A stretch of DNA of 64,000 nucleotides from a virus: positions 1 to 64,000 of the IMG/VR virus record IMGVR_UViG_3300033141_002294, one strand, 5' to 3'. Positions 16,546-23,894 of this stretch are shown one piece after another. Numbering within the stretch: the first letter of the stretch is position 1; each line of letters opens with the position of its first letter. Both the position numbers and the translations under genes were made by a program. Under the pieces are notes generated by a model, which was given only the letters and a program-made list of their open reading frames with translations, searched no databases and was not told the origin of the DNA.

Positions 16546-17991
16546 TCACACCTTCCAGGGAGAGCGGCGCTTGCCCCATTCATCCGGTCGCCATTCAGTC
16601 TTGCGGGCTTTACTCTGCTCCAGCCTGAGCAGTGCCTGACTCATGGCATCGACCTGGTCGTCCGTTGCGGCGTTGGGAAAAGCGGTGGCCTCACTCAAAA
16701 AATCATTAATCCAGGCAGCCCGTCTGGGCAGATACACATTGCCCGACTGTACATAGGGAGCTACTGCAGCAGCCCGCGCCTCTTTTCCGCCCTGTGGCTG
16801 AACCGGGACTAGTCCGGCTATCTGTCGCCGCAGAGTAGCGATGACCGCCGGACCGTTTGCCTGGTCCTCAACGAGTTTGAGGCGGGCCTTCGGCCAGCGG
16901 TTGCTCATCGCAACTACCGACAGGATGGTGGCGGGAAAATTCATGCGCTGGCGCACCTGATCCAGTAGGTAGAAGTCGGCGTCCCTGCGGCCCCAGGCCT
17001 GACCTACCACGTAGGAGCCCTCCTGCGTGTTCTTGAATGCCATGTCCCAGGATTGAACGACCTCATCCAGGTCAACCGGGGCATCGTCGTACCATTGCCA
17101 CCAGTCGCGGTGGAAGATATTGCCCTCGGGTGGGGCGGGACGTTGCTGGTACAGTGCAGACCATACATAGGGTCCAACCGCTTGCTTGATGCGCTCCAGT
17201 TGGTCTGTATCGAATCGCTCAGGCCACAAAGGCTCTCCGGGCTCGCGACCCAATTGGTCGTTATCCTCCGCCAGAGCAGGGAGGGTGATTCGCGTCCACC
17301 TGTCGCCGCCCGCCTTCTCTTCCTCGATGAGCCGTCCTGCGAGGTCGTCCTCATGCCAGCGGGTCATGATGAGGATAATGGCCCCGCCGGGCTCCAGGCG
17401 CGTGTATAGTGTGGACTGGTACCAGTCCCATTGTTTGTCCCGGATAACCTGTGATTGGGCCTCTTCTTGGTTCTTCAGCGGGTCGTCTATAATGGCGATG
17501 TCTGCTCCGCGGCCCGTGATGGGACCGCCTACGCCGACGGCTACCATGCCGCCGTCATGTCCCTTTAGGTCCCACCTGTCTGCCGCTGAGGAGTCATCCG
17601 CTACATCAACACCGAAGAGGAGGGGACCAGTTTGCTCCAGCAGGTCGCGGGCCTTGCGTCCAAAGCCTCGGGCGAGATCGGAGCCATAGGACGCCAGGAT
17701 AATCCGGTTGTCGGGAAAGTTCCCCAACGCCCAGGCGGGGAAGTATTTACTTGTAAACTCGCTCTTGCCGTGCCGGGGAGGCATCTGGATCATCAATCGC
17801 AGGATGCGTTTGGCGGCTACGTCGGCGAGGGCGTCACTCAGGCGTAGCAGGTGTCTCGCAGGTATCCATCTGCGGTTGCTCGCCAGCCATGCGTACCCCG
17901 CCGGTAGCCCCAGCAAGGCGCTCGAATAGCTGATTGGCAGTAGCTCGGGCGTCTGGGTTGTTGATGATTTCCTGCCGGATGTCATACTCAT
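16546..17991 (-). CDS. terL: terminase large subunit
   Basis: This 481-residue packaging ATPase/nuclease has the Walker A variant PPRHGKSE at 71-78, Walker B with catalytic residue in IAIIDDP (about 165-171), and a coupling motif in ILIMTRWHEDDLAG. The RNase-H-like nuclease is shown by SWDMAFK, LVEDQANG and a C-terminal ATDDQVDAMSQAL. It overlaps the small-subunit gene by 158 bp, an unusually long overlap. Confidence 0.94.
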   Translation of the reverse strand: MSMTSGRKSSTTQTPELLPISYSSALLGLPAGYAWLASNRRWIPARHLLRLSDALADVAAKRILRLMIQMPPRHGKSEFTSKYFPAWALGNFPDNRIILASYGSDLARGFGRKARDLLEQTGPLLFGVDVADDSSAADRWDLKGHDGGMVAVGVGGPITGRGADIAIIDDPLKNQEEAQSQVIRDKQWDWYQSTLYTRLEPGGAIILIMTRWHEDDLAGRLIEEEKAGGDRWTRITLPALAEDNDQLGREPGEPLWPERFDTDQLERIKQAVGPYVWSALYQQRPAPPEGNIFHRDWWQWYDDAPVDLDEVVQSWDMAFKNTQEGSYVVGQAWGRRDADFYLLDQVRQRMNFPATILSVVAMSNRWPKARLKLVEDQANGPAVIATLRRQIAGLVPVQPQGGKEARAAAVAPYVQSGNVYLPRRAAWINDFLSEATAFPNAATDDQVDAMSQALLRLEQSKARKTEWRPDEWGKRRSPWKV

Positions 17992-18457
17992 GCCGGGTTG
18001 TCACCTCGCCGGATTGCTGTTGATGCGCCGTGGGTTTGCCTGTGAGCAGTTGATGTTTCTCGACCGATTGAGCAAGGACGCCGACCACAGACCGAAGGAA
18101 CAGGCCGCGAGGCTCCTTTTCCTTCGGCCCTTCCTCCATCAGTTGAGCGGCCACTTCGATAGCCTGAGAGCTAAGAGCAAGGAGGCGGGATGCAACGGCC
18201 TTGGCCTCGTCTGCCAGAGCGTTACTTGCTTTTTCAACGGCGCGGGTCACTACCTGTTCACTGACGGCCTTTAGTTTTTTAGAAGGCCGTTTGTTTGCTG
18301 TTTGTTTGTTTGTTTGTTCGCTCTGCTTGGCACACCAGCTGGCCACGGTGCCGAAGGGTATTCCCAACGCGTTTGCAGCTTCTCTAACGGACATTGTCTG
18401 ACGCAGGGCAAGCGCTTTGACGCGGTCCTCTTCTGTGTACCGACGCCGCCCACCCAT
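17834..18457 (-). CDS. terS: terminase small subunit
   Basis: This 207-residue protein starts at the ATG at 18457 behind GGAGTGAT (MGGRRRYTEEDRVK). Residues 8-45 form a helix-turn-helix with SVREAANALGIPFGTVASWC, the DNA-recognition domain expected for TerS. A helical oligomerisation region follows. A longer frame to 18583 runs into the tRNA-like sequence and is rejected. The C-terminal 50 residues overlap terL in another frame. Confidence 0.82.
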   Translation of the reverse strand: MGGRRRYTEEDRVKALALRQTMSVREAANALGIPFGTVASWCAKQSEQTNKQTANKRPSKKLKAVSEQVVTRAVEKASNALADEAKAVASRLLALSSQAIEVAAQLMEEGPKEKEPRGLFLRSVVGVLAQSVEKHQLLTGKPTAHQQQSGEVTTRHEYDIRQEIINNPDARATANQLFERLAGATGGVRMAGEQPQMDTCETPATPE

Positions 18458-18516
18458 GTCTATCACTCCAAATGAAAAGACCACACCTCTCGATGTGGCC
18501 TGGCTTTGAAATTTGA

Positions 18517-18602
18517 TGGGCCGGGCGGGGTTTGCACCCGCATCTCCGGGCTCCTCGCCCGGTGCTCTCAGAGTCGCCTCCACTAAGTTGAGCTACCGGC
18601 CC
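18517..18602 (-). tRNA. degenerate tRNA-like sequence
   Basis: On the minus strand a perfect 7-bp acceptor (GGGCCGG with CCGGCCC), an unpaired TA, GCTC/GAGC D-stem halves, a 5-bp stem CCGGG/CCCGG and a T-arm GCGGG-TGCAAAC-CCCGC can be drawn. The D-loop would be about 22 bases, far too long, and the anticodon loop CGAGGAG lacks the universal U33. No CCA is encoded. It is probably a decayed tRNA or a tRNA-mimic stem structure just upstream of terS. Confidence 0.4.
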
Positions 18603-18772
18603 TTGTTACCACTGATAGCAGTCACGGCCCCAAACCGACCCTTCGCGCCTGACCCCAACCGCTTGCGGGTTACCCCCGGCCGCCCACGCCCCTAGCCGGT
18701 CTCCCGGTCCCTCCCGGAAGTAGATTCCGGGGCTTCGGCGGCGTGGACGGCGTCATTCTCAACGCTGGGCCA

Positions 18773-18895
18773 TCAGTAGCCGTACCACCAATCAACGAGT
18801 CGTTCACCAACCCAGCAGCCGGCGATGGCTACCAGGGGTAACACGACTATATAAAAGACAATGTTGATTATAGCCTTGAAGACAATCTCGGCCAA
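18773..18895 (-). CDS. tiny membrane protein, 40 residues, TTG start
   Basis: A TTG at 18895 follows GGAGGGGGTAGCACAG. The product runs LAEIVFKAIINIVFYIVVLP and on to ERLVDWWYGY, with one membrane segment. It lies between the two tRNA features. The TGA stop is at 18773. Confidence 0.55.
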   Translation of the reverse strand: MAEIVFKAIINIVFYIVVLPLVAIAGCWVGERLVDWWYGY

Positions 18896-18911
18896 CTGTG
18901 CTACCCCCTCC

Positions 18912-18985
18912 TGGCTGGGGCGGCAGGACTCGAACCTACGCTAGCGGGTTCAAAACCCGCTGTCTTACCACTTGACTACGCCCCA
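18912..18985 (-). tRNA. tRNA-Gln (anticodon TTG), CCA encoded
   Basis: A full cloverleaf is visible on the minus strand: acceptor TGGGGCG with CGCCCCA, D-arm GTC..AAGTGGTAA..GAC, anticodon stem GCGGG/CCCGC with loop TTTTGAA (anticodon TTG), T-arm GTAGG-TTCGAGT-CCTGC, discriminator G and encoded CCA. It resembles bacterial tRNA-Gln. Its 5' end overlaps the last codons and stop of the gene at 18976..19104. Confidence 0.93.
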
Positions 18986-19104
18986 AACAGCACCTGAAGA
19001 ACAAATAGTGCGATGAATCCACATATGGCTACTATGATTATGCCAAAGCCAAAACCCAACCCCGCCATATCCATAGCCTCATCGTACTCATCCCATTCCG
19101 ACAT
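18976..19104 (-). CDS. tiny membrane protein, 42 residues
   Basis: An ATG at 19104 follows GAGAGGTGCATC. The product starts MSEWDEYDEAMDMAG, then has one glycine-rich membrane segment, and ends VLQVLFGA. The last three codons and TAG stop coincide with the first ten bases of tRNA-Gln, so tRNA 5' processing would cut this mRNA inside the gene's end. Confidence 0.6.
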   Translation of the reverse strand: MSEWDEYDEAMDMAGLGFGFGIIIVAICGFIALFVLQVLFGA

Positions 19105-19143
19105 GATGCACCTCTCATTCGCAGAGACTACTCTCCCCTTACT

Positions 19144-19152
19144 ATCATAGCA
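19144..19152 (-). promoter_or_regulatory. candidate extended -10 promoter for the late region
   Basis: On the minus strand TGCTATGAT (TATGAT with the TGn extension) lies 40 bases before the 42-residue gene and tRNA-Gln, in a 90-bp gap. No convincing -35 hexamer was found, as expected for an activator-dependent promoter. The ArpU-like regulator is encoded just upstream. Confidence 0.35.
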
Positions 19153-19194
19153 TAAATGCCGTGAAACAGTTGTTCCATCTTATATAGTCTGCGC

Positions 19195-19662
19195 TTAATA
19201 CCCGGCTGGCGTCAGCCCCAGTTCGGCAATGAATCGGCACAGAGCCCCCACTTCCTTGCGCCACAATGTGCTCTTTCCCGCCATGAGGGGTTTGACCTGT
19301 TCACCATTTATCTCCACCGCAAACATGTCTGCTGTTTCCACTATCGTATCCAGACTCAAACCTTCCGGCCCGTATCTCAACCGGAGCAGCAGTTCCTGGT
19401 CCGGTTCCAGCCGTTTGACCGCTCTCTCCACATCAGCTACCCGCACCTGTAACGACACGTTGCGGCAGACCCTATTCGCCATCGCCGACCCCCCGGCATT
19501 GTTTCCGAGGGGTAGCTGCATAATGTCCCCGCAGGCCGGGTAGCCATCCCATTCAGTCAACTGCATGACGGTGTAGTAGAGGCGCAACTTGCTACGGGCC
19601 TCGGCGTAGGTCATTTTACCCCAGTGGCGAGATATCGTACTACTAGCCACGCTGGTACCCAT
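19195..19662 (-). CDS. ArpU/sigma-like phage late transcription regulator
   Basis: This 155-residue protein has an AAGGAGG ribosome site. The central part (VADVERAVKRLEPDQELLLRLRYGPEGLS) and a C-terminal STLWRKEVGALCRFIAELGL helix look like region-4-type sigma or ArpU/RinA-family late activators. Its place just before the terminase genes matches such regulators. The assignment rests on helix pattern and position, not on a definite motif. Confidence 0.65.
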   Translation of the reverse strand: MGTSVASSTISRHWGKMTYAEARSKLRLYYTVMQLTEWDGYPACGDIMQLPLGNNAGGSAMANRVCRNVSLQVRVADVERAVKRLEPDQELLLRLRYGPEGLSLDTIVETADMFAVEINGEQVKPLMAGKSTLWRKEVGALCRFIAELGLTPAGY

Positions 19663-19683
19663 GGTGTGCCTCCTTCTAGCCAG

Positions 19684-20139
19684 TCAGCAGACTGGTGGCA
19701 ATTGTTCGGCCAATGCCTTTTCTGCTGTGCGCCTGCTCTTAGATGTGTACGCATATAATCCATTGACTAGACATTCACACTCCTGGGCGGTCAGGTGTGC
19801 TACTGGTATGCCCCTTCCGTTTGATGCACCTCGGCGTGCCCATTTATACAACCGCTCTAAGCTCTTAACTTGCAACACTATCCGACCGTGTTTCACGATG
19901 CGCCCGGCTTGCCTGTAGCCAATGGTAGGCCCCGGTATACAGCTGCAGTAGTCAAATCCCTCGTATCTCTTGCTATAAAAGGTCGCTTTGGTGCCCTCGC
20001 CCAATACGATTGTGCAGTTCAGTATTGGCATTTCGGCAGAGAATGTCCCTTCTCGGCCTAGGATTGTGATAAGTACAGCACCCACAACACCAAATCCTAT
20101 AAGCATCGCAACTGGCGGCCACCAGCAGCTTCCTATCAT
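19684..20139 (-). CDS. membrane-anchored protein of unknown function
   Basis: This 151-residue protein has one N-terminal membrane segment (residues 10-28) followed by a soluble part of mixed strands and helices with scattered Cys. The ATG follows AAGGGGTGTACACGT. It is the first gene after the terminator that closes the CRISPR/CysH run. No family recognised. Confidence 0.65.
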   Translation of the reverse strand: MIGSCWWPPVAMLIGFGVVGAVLITILGREGTFSAEMPILNCTIVLGEGTKATFYSKRYEGFDYCSCIPGPTIGYRQAGRIVKHGRIVLQVKSLERLYKWARRGASNGRGIPVAHLTAQECECLVNGLYAYTSKSRRTAEKALAEQLPPVC

Positions 20140-20167
20140 ACGTGTACACCCCTTTTCCTCCGCAAAA

Positions 20168-20223
20168 CTACAAAAAAACTACAAACTGACCCAGGCCCCG
20201 GTGTCCCGATCCGGGGTGGGTCA
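20168..20223 (-). terminator. rho-independent terminator closing the 20.3-27.6 kb run
   Basis: TGACCCA at 20187-20193 and CCCCGG at 20196-20201 pair with CCGGGG and TGGGTCA at 20211-20223, a long stem with a 9-base loop. Read on the minus strand it is followed by GTTTGTAGTTTTTTTG. It lies about 70 bases beyond the stop of the PAPS-reductase-family gene. Confidence 0.75.
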
Positions 20224-20294
20224 GCCAGATGGTGTTTCGCTCGCCTTGCTCGGGTGAGTCCTATTTCGACGTTTCCACTCGCCATTCCTGCCTG

Positions 20295-21383
20295 CTACAG
20301 GATTTTCGACCATTTCTCCACCATCTCGGGGCTCAACCCCCGGCTGACTACCGGCACGTTGTTCTCCCAGTCATTTAACAGTATCTGCCTGCACTGGTGC
20401 CGATGCACCGCTTCATTCTCCGCCTGCCCTGCAAAGCGCTTCCTAAATCGCTCCACCTTGTCCGTCGGCGTAGTGTCTAGCAGATAGTCGCGGTATTCCC
20501 TCCAGGTGCCGAAATGGGGGGGGAGCTCGTCGGCCGAGTACACCTGCCTGTCGTCTGCGTATAGCGCCGCACAGTGGATGCCCTGCAGCCTCCGTAGCAA
20601 CCGCTCGTAGGTCTCCGGCTCGAACTCCTGGAGGTTGGCGAGGCAGTAGAATGCCTTCTCATGAATGAGGTTCGACACCCGCATATCACTGATGTTGTGG
20701 CCTATTTTGGCGAACATCTGGTCGTAGACGGGGTTGTACTCTAGGTTGTGGTCGGCGATATACTTCCAGATGTCGGGGAAGCACCAGTCGTAAATAGGGT
20801 AGAACCTCCAAGCCTGGGGGTTCTTAGTCTTCGTGCTCCACCATATGCCCTTGTAGCCCGGGTTCCTGGTAATTGCGCGAAACCGGTTGAGGCTCTCTTT
20901 CGACCTGATACCCACTAGCATAGCGGTAGGCTCCTCAAACTGCGTCTCCAGCCAGTCGAAGAATTTGTAGAATCGCCTCGGGTAGTCCACATCGAGGGAG
21001 TGGATCGCGATGTCGCTCTTCTCCCGCATCCATTCCTCTCCCTCTCCCCAGGCGTAGAGGAAATACTCGCGGTGTGACGTCGCGTTAGTCATGTAGATCG
21101 GCACCTGATACCACATGGGAATGACCCGGGGATGGCGCATCATGCCGTCTATCAGGCGCACGGTTGCAGCATATTCGGCCTCCTGGTCGAGGAAAAACAC
21201 TTTCACCTTTCTGTCACGCCGCTCTGCCTCCTCAATGGCCAGGTGAAACAAGACCGTGCTGTCTTTACCCGACGACACACTGACGACGATGTTGTCAAAC
21301 TCGTCGAAGACCCTGGCAACCCGCTGCCTCGCGGCCTCCAGGACGTCTATGTCTTTGTACTCTACCAGTGCTGCCTTAGCCAT
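20295..21383 (-). CDS. PAPS reductase-family protein with DUF3440 (IbrA-like)
   Basis: This 362-residue protein has the ATP-pyrophosphatase P-loop SGKDS at 38-42, then a FFLDQEAEY strand. The C-terminal two thirds match DUF3440-type proteins: SLNRFRAI, KGIWWSTKTKNPQAWRFYPIYDW, DIWKYIADHNLEYNPVYDQM and GHNISDMRVSNLIHEKA. IbrA, a prophage protein, has this layout and works with a ParB-like IbrB; a ParB-like gene lies in the same run here. These proteins activate a substrate with ATP and are linked to sulfur chemistry. The start chosen is the ATG at 21383 behind GGAGGGG. Confidence 0.85.
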   Translation of the reverse strand: MAKAALVEYKDIDVLEAARQRVARVFDEFDNIVVSVSSGKDSTVLFHLAIEEAERRDRKVKVFFLDQEAEYAATVRLIDGMMRHPRVIPMWYQVPIYMTNATSHREYFLYAWGEGEEWMREKSDIAIHSLDVDYPRRFYKFFDWLETQFEEPTAMLVGIRSKESLNRFRAITRNPGYKGIWWSTKTKNPQAWRFYPIYDWCFPDIWKYIADHNLEYNPVYDQMFAKIGHNISDMRVSNLIHEKAFYCLANLQEFEPETYERLLRRLQGIHCAALYADDRQVYSADELPPHFGTWREYRDYLLDTTPTDKVERFRKRFAGQAENEAVHRHQCRQILLNDWENNVPVVSRGLSPEMVEKWSKIL

Positions 21384-22155
21384 AGCGCAACCCCTCCGCA
21401 ATGGCATTCGTCAGGTCCATCAGGCCCACCAGTTCGCTCACCAGATGCTCGTCGACCTTCAGGTCCGTGCGTACTACCTCATGCTGCTCCCGGTCGAACA
21501 GTCTTGCTGGCGTGGGGACCCTGCGCTCAGGGCAGACATCTCTGGCATACCTCGCCAGCTTGGTGATTACCCCCCTGATGGTTGTCTCCGTCTCAAACAG
21601 GTATGTCTTCAGGTCCTCATACTCCAGCTTCTGCGCGGCCGTCGTCGGCACAACCCGGATCGTGGGTCTGCCGAAGTACTCTGCGTAGTCGCAAGTCACT
21701 GTGCCCTTCGCCCATCTCAGTATCTCCTCAGCCGAGAACGGGTTGAAGTCCGAAACATCCTCTTTCCACTGTTTCCAGCGGGTCTCTGCTATGTAGCTGT
21801 AGCTGTAGTCCAGGTACTGTGCGCCGACGAACCCGAAGTGGAACCACGTCCGCCAGGGTTCGCTGACGAACAGCGTCCGGTCTATCGACATCTTGCGGAT
21901 GTCGCGCATACGATTGTAGACTATCTCCCATACGTGCTTCGTGCGGCTGGAGGGGGTTATGAGCCTGTTCAGCCCGACCATCACGAGGTTGTCGAACCCC
22001 TTGATGCATCCCTGCGGGTCGTCCTCAAACCTCTCCCACTCGATTACCCGACTGCCCGGTATGTTTGGCGTAGGGTATGCCTTGTGCACCACGCAGACCG
22101 TTTTGCCGTCGAGTGGGGGGGAGAGGAACCCAATATCCTTACTCAGATAGATCAT
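21376..22155 (-). CDS. uncharacterised partner of the PAPS-reductase-family protein
   Basis: This 259-residue protein starts MIYLSKDIGFLSPPLDG; its ATG overlaps the upstream stop. The N-terminal half has Rossmann-like strands (VCVVHKAYPTP, DNLVMVGLNRLI) and aromatic-rich DYSYSYIAETRWKQW. The C-terminal third is helical. No family is recognised. Overlap with both neighbours points to one complex or pathway. Confidence 0.72.
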   Translation of the reverse strand: MIYLSKDIGFLSPPLDGKTVCVVHKAYPTPNIPGSRVIEWERFEDDPQGCIKGFDNLVMVGLNRLITPSSRTKHVWEIVYNRMRDIRKMSIDRTLFVSEPWRTWFHFGFVGAQYLDYSYSYIAETRWKQWKEDVSDFNPFSAEEILRWAKGTVTCDYAEYFGRPTIRVVPTTAAQKLEYEDLKTYLFETETTIRGVITKLARYARDVCPERRVPTPARLFDREQHEVVRTDLKVDEHLVSELVGLMDLTNAIAEGLRYG

Positions 22156-22760
22156 GGCGCGGCTCCCATGTACCGCGTGGCTACGTAGTAGACGCACTTG
22201 CGGTTGATGTCGGAGCAGATGAAACGCTTGCCGTGCTCCAATGCAGCGGCCGCGAGGTTGCCATAGCCGCAGTTAAAATCCAGGATCATGTCATGCCGCT
22301 GGCACACGTAGTGGACCACTATAGCCGGGGTCACCGCACCGAGAAGAGGGTGGAGGTTTGCGGCCAACGCATCTATCTCGGGCACATTGATAGCGGTGTT
22401 CCATACGCCCAATACGGCCGGATACCCACGGAGCTCGATGGGCCACGTTTCGGCAGGCTTCAGCGCTCTGACCATGTGCTTGCCTATCACCATGTACGTT
22501 GGGACCGCCAGGCGGACAATGACCCGCCGCATGGCCGCCAGGTAAGCCTTGTAGTCCCCGTCTTCAATACCTGCCCGGCTCCTGAACTTCCCGTACCCAT
22601 CCCGCCAGGACGGTTCGGAGTAGATGGCATCCGCGTTCTCGAAATGGATATGGCCACCCCGGACAATATCATGCGCGAAAACTACGCTGCCGCCAGCCTC
22701 GTAGCCCACCATCTCCGGCAACTCAAGCTCCGGCTTCAACGCCGAGTGGTAATCAGTCAT
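22152..22760 (-). CDS. DNA methyltransferase-like protein, altered motif IV
   Basis: This 202-residue protein starts at the ATG at 22760 behind a G-rich ribosome site. The C-terminal DFNCGYGNLAAAALEHGKRFICSDI corresponds to SAM-binding motif I with its following acidic strand. The N-terminal YSEPSW sits where permuted (beta-class) amino-methyltransferases have DPPY/W. The Asp-to-Glu and Pro-to-Ser changes leave activity or target in doubt. It resembles its neighbour at 22753..23394 in layout. Confidence 0.75.
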   Translation of the reverse strand: MTDYHSALKPELELPEMVGYEAGGSVVFAHDIVRGGHIHFENADAIYSEPSWRDGYGKFRSRAGIEDGDYKAYLAAMRRVIVRLAVPTYMVIGKHMVRALKPAETWPIELRGYPAVLGVWNTAINVPEIDALAANLHPLLGAVTPAIVVHYVCQRHDMILDFNCGYGNLAAAALEHGKRFICSDINRKCVYYVATRYMGAAP

Positions 22761-23394
22761 GGTTCCACGCCCCCCCCTGTTTGGCGACCCTGTCAATTGT
22801 TACCGCCAGCCGCCGTTTGTTCAGTTCCGTGCCGACAAACCGCTTCCCCATCGCAAACGCCGAACATGCCGTCAGCCCCCGCCCCATGCATGGATCGGCA
22901 ACACAGGTCCAGTCCTCGACCTGCATAGCCAGCCCCGGTGTTGCCCCGTCGTCGTCGCCGGTGAAATCGTAGCTCTGCGGCTCGTCGCCGCCTCTCAATA
23001 GCACCATCGGATGTTTGCGGTAGTAGGTGATGGGCCACTCCTGGACTACAGGATACAGTTGCTGTAGGAGGTTGTGGTACAGGTGGACGTTCTGCCTGCC
23101 AATCTCCAAGTAGCATACTCGCGGGTTTGTATATGACAGATAGCTCAGCAGGACCTGGACCATCTCCTCGAATGTGTGGCGTTCTTCCAACCCTGCCTTG
23201 GTGTAGAATGAGTTGATGTTCCCCGTATTCCAGGGCGTATCAGTGTAGACCATGTCCGCTTCATGCATGTAGCCGGGCATGGAGTGGAAGATGTCCACTA
23301 CTGCCAGCGTACTCCCGGTCTTCTGCTCCGTCCACACCTGCCCCGGCTCTATCGGGTAGCGTTCCCAACTGTCGCCATACGCCCAGCGGGTCAT
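22753..23394 (-). CDS. DNA methyltransferase-like protein (TDTPW)
   Basis: This 213-residue protein has motif IV as TDTPWN (about residues 51-56) and motif I near the C-terminus as ADPCMGRGLTACSAFAMGKRFVGTELN. This permuted order is typical of beta-class N6-adenine or N4-cytosine methyltransferases. The middle Pro of DPPW is replaced by Thr. It shares layout with the next gene, suggesting duplication and possibly a heterodimer. Confidence 0.78.
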   Translation of the reverse strand: MTRWAYGDSWERYPIEPGQVWTEQKTGSTLAVVDIFHSMPGYMHEADMVYTDTPWNTGNINSFYTKAGLEERHTFEEMVQVLLSYLSYTNPRVCYLEIGRQNVHLYHNLLQQLYPVVQEWPITYYRKHPMVLLRGGDEPQSYDFTGDDDGATPGLAMQVEDWTCVADPCMGRGLTACSAFAMGKRFVGTELNKRRLAVTIDRVAKQGGAWNHD

Positions 23395-23894
23395 TCGATT
23401 TCACCCCACGCCGCACTGTATTCTGAACCGGCCAGGAGCTTCGCCGCCCCGCTCATCTGCTTCAGTCGTAGGAGCTCTTCCACGCTCATGCCCAAGTGTT
23501 CGGCGATCCGCTCGTCCTCCCAACCCTTTTCGTAGAGCGACCGGACCAACTCCGACATCAGGTCCACCTGGTGTTTGCCCCGTGCCCGGTTGTGTCTGAT
23601 GGTCGCGGCCATTCTCTGTTTGATGTCCTTGGCAATGACAACCACCGGGATTTCAGAACACTTGAAGTGGTTGACCAGCAGGGCGTAGCGATGGAACCCG
23701 TCAACCACAATGTACCTGCCCAGGTCCGGGTCATGGCAGACTACAATGGGTTGCGTGAGCCCGTCCTCTTCGATGCTCAGACGAAGCAGTTCCATCTCCG
23801 GTGTCGCAACCTTGTTCGGGTTGTAGTCGTTCGCCTGGACCTTCTCGGCGGGAACCATCTGCACTTCGAGGCATGGGAATGTGATGTCAGGCAA
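23391..23894 (-). CDS. ParB/sulfiredoxin-domain protein (IbrB-like)
   Basis: This 167-residue protein has a ParB-type N-terminal domain: VPAEKVQANDYNPN, LRLSIEEDGLTQPIVV, YIVVDGFHRYALL (the GxHR nucleotide motif as DGFHR) and HNRARGKH. A short helix-turn-helix-like tail follows (ERIAEHLGMSVEELLRLKQ). The start is a TTG with GGAGGTGAAG upstream. ParB folds can be CTPases or nucleases; IbrB is a ParB-like partner of PAPS-reductase-like IbrA. Confidence 0.85.
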   Translation of the reverse strand: MPDITFPCLEVQMVPAEKVQANDYNPNKVATPEMELLRLSIEEDGLTQPIVVCHDPDLGRYIVVDGFHRYALLVNHFKCSEIPVVVIAKDIKQRMAATIRHNRARGKHQVDLMSELVRSLYEKGWEDERIAEHLGMSVEELLRLKQMSGAAKLLAGSEYSAAWGEIE

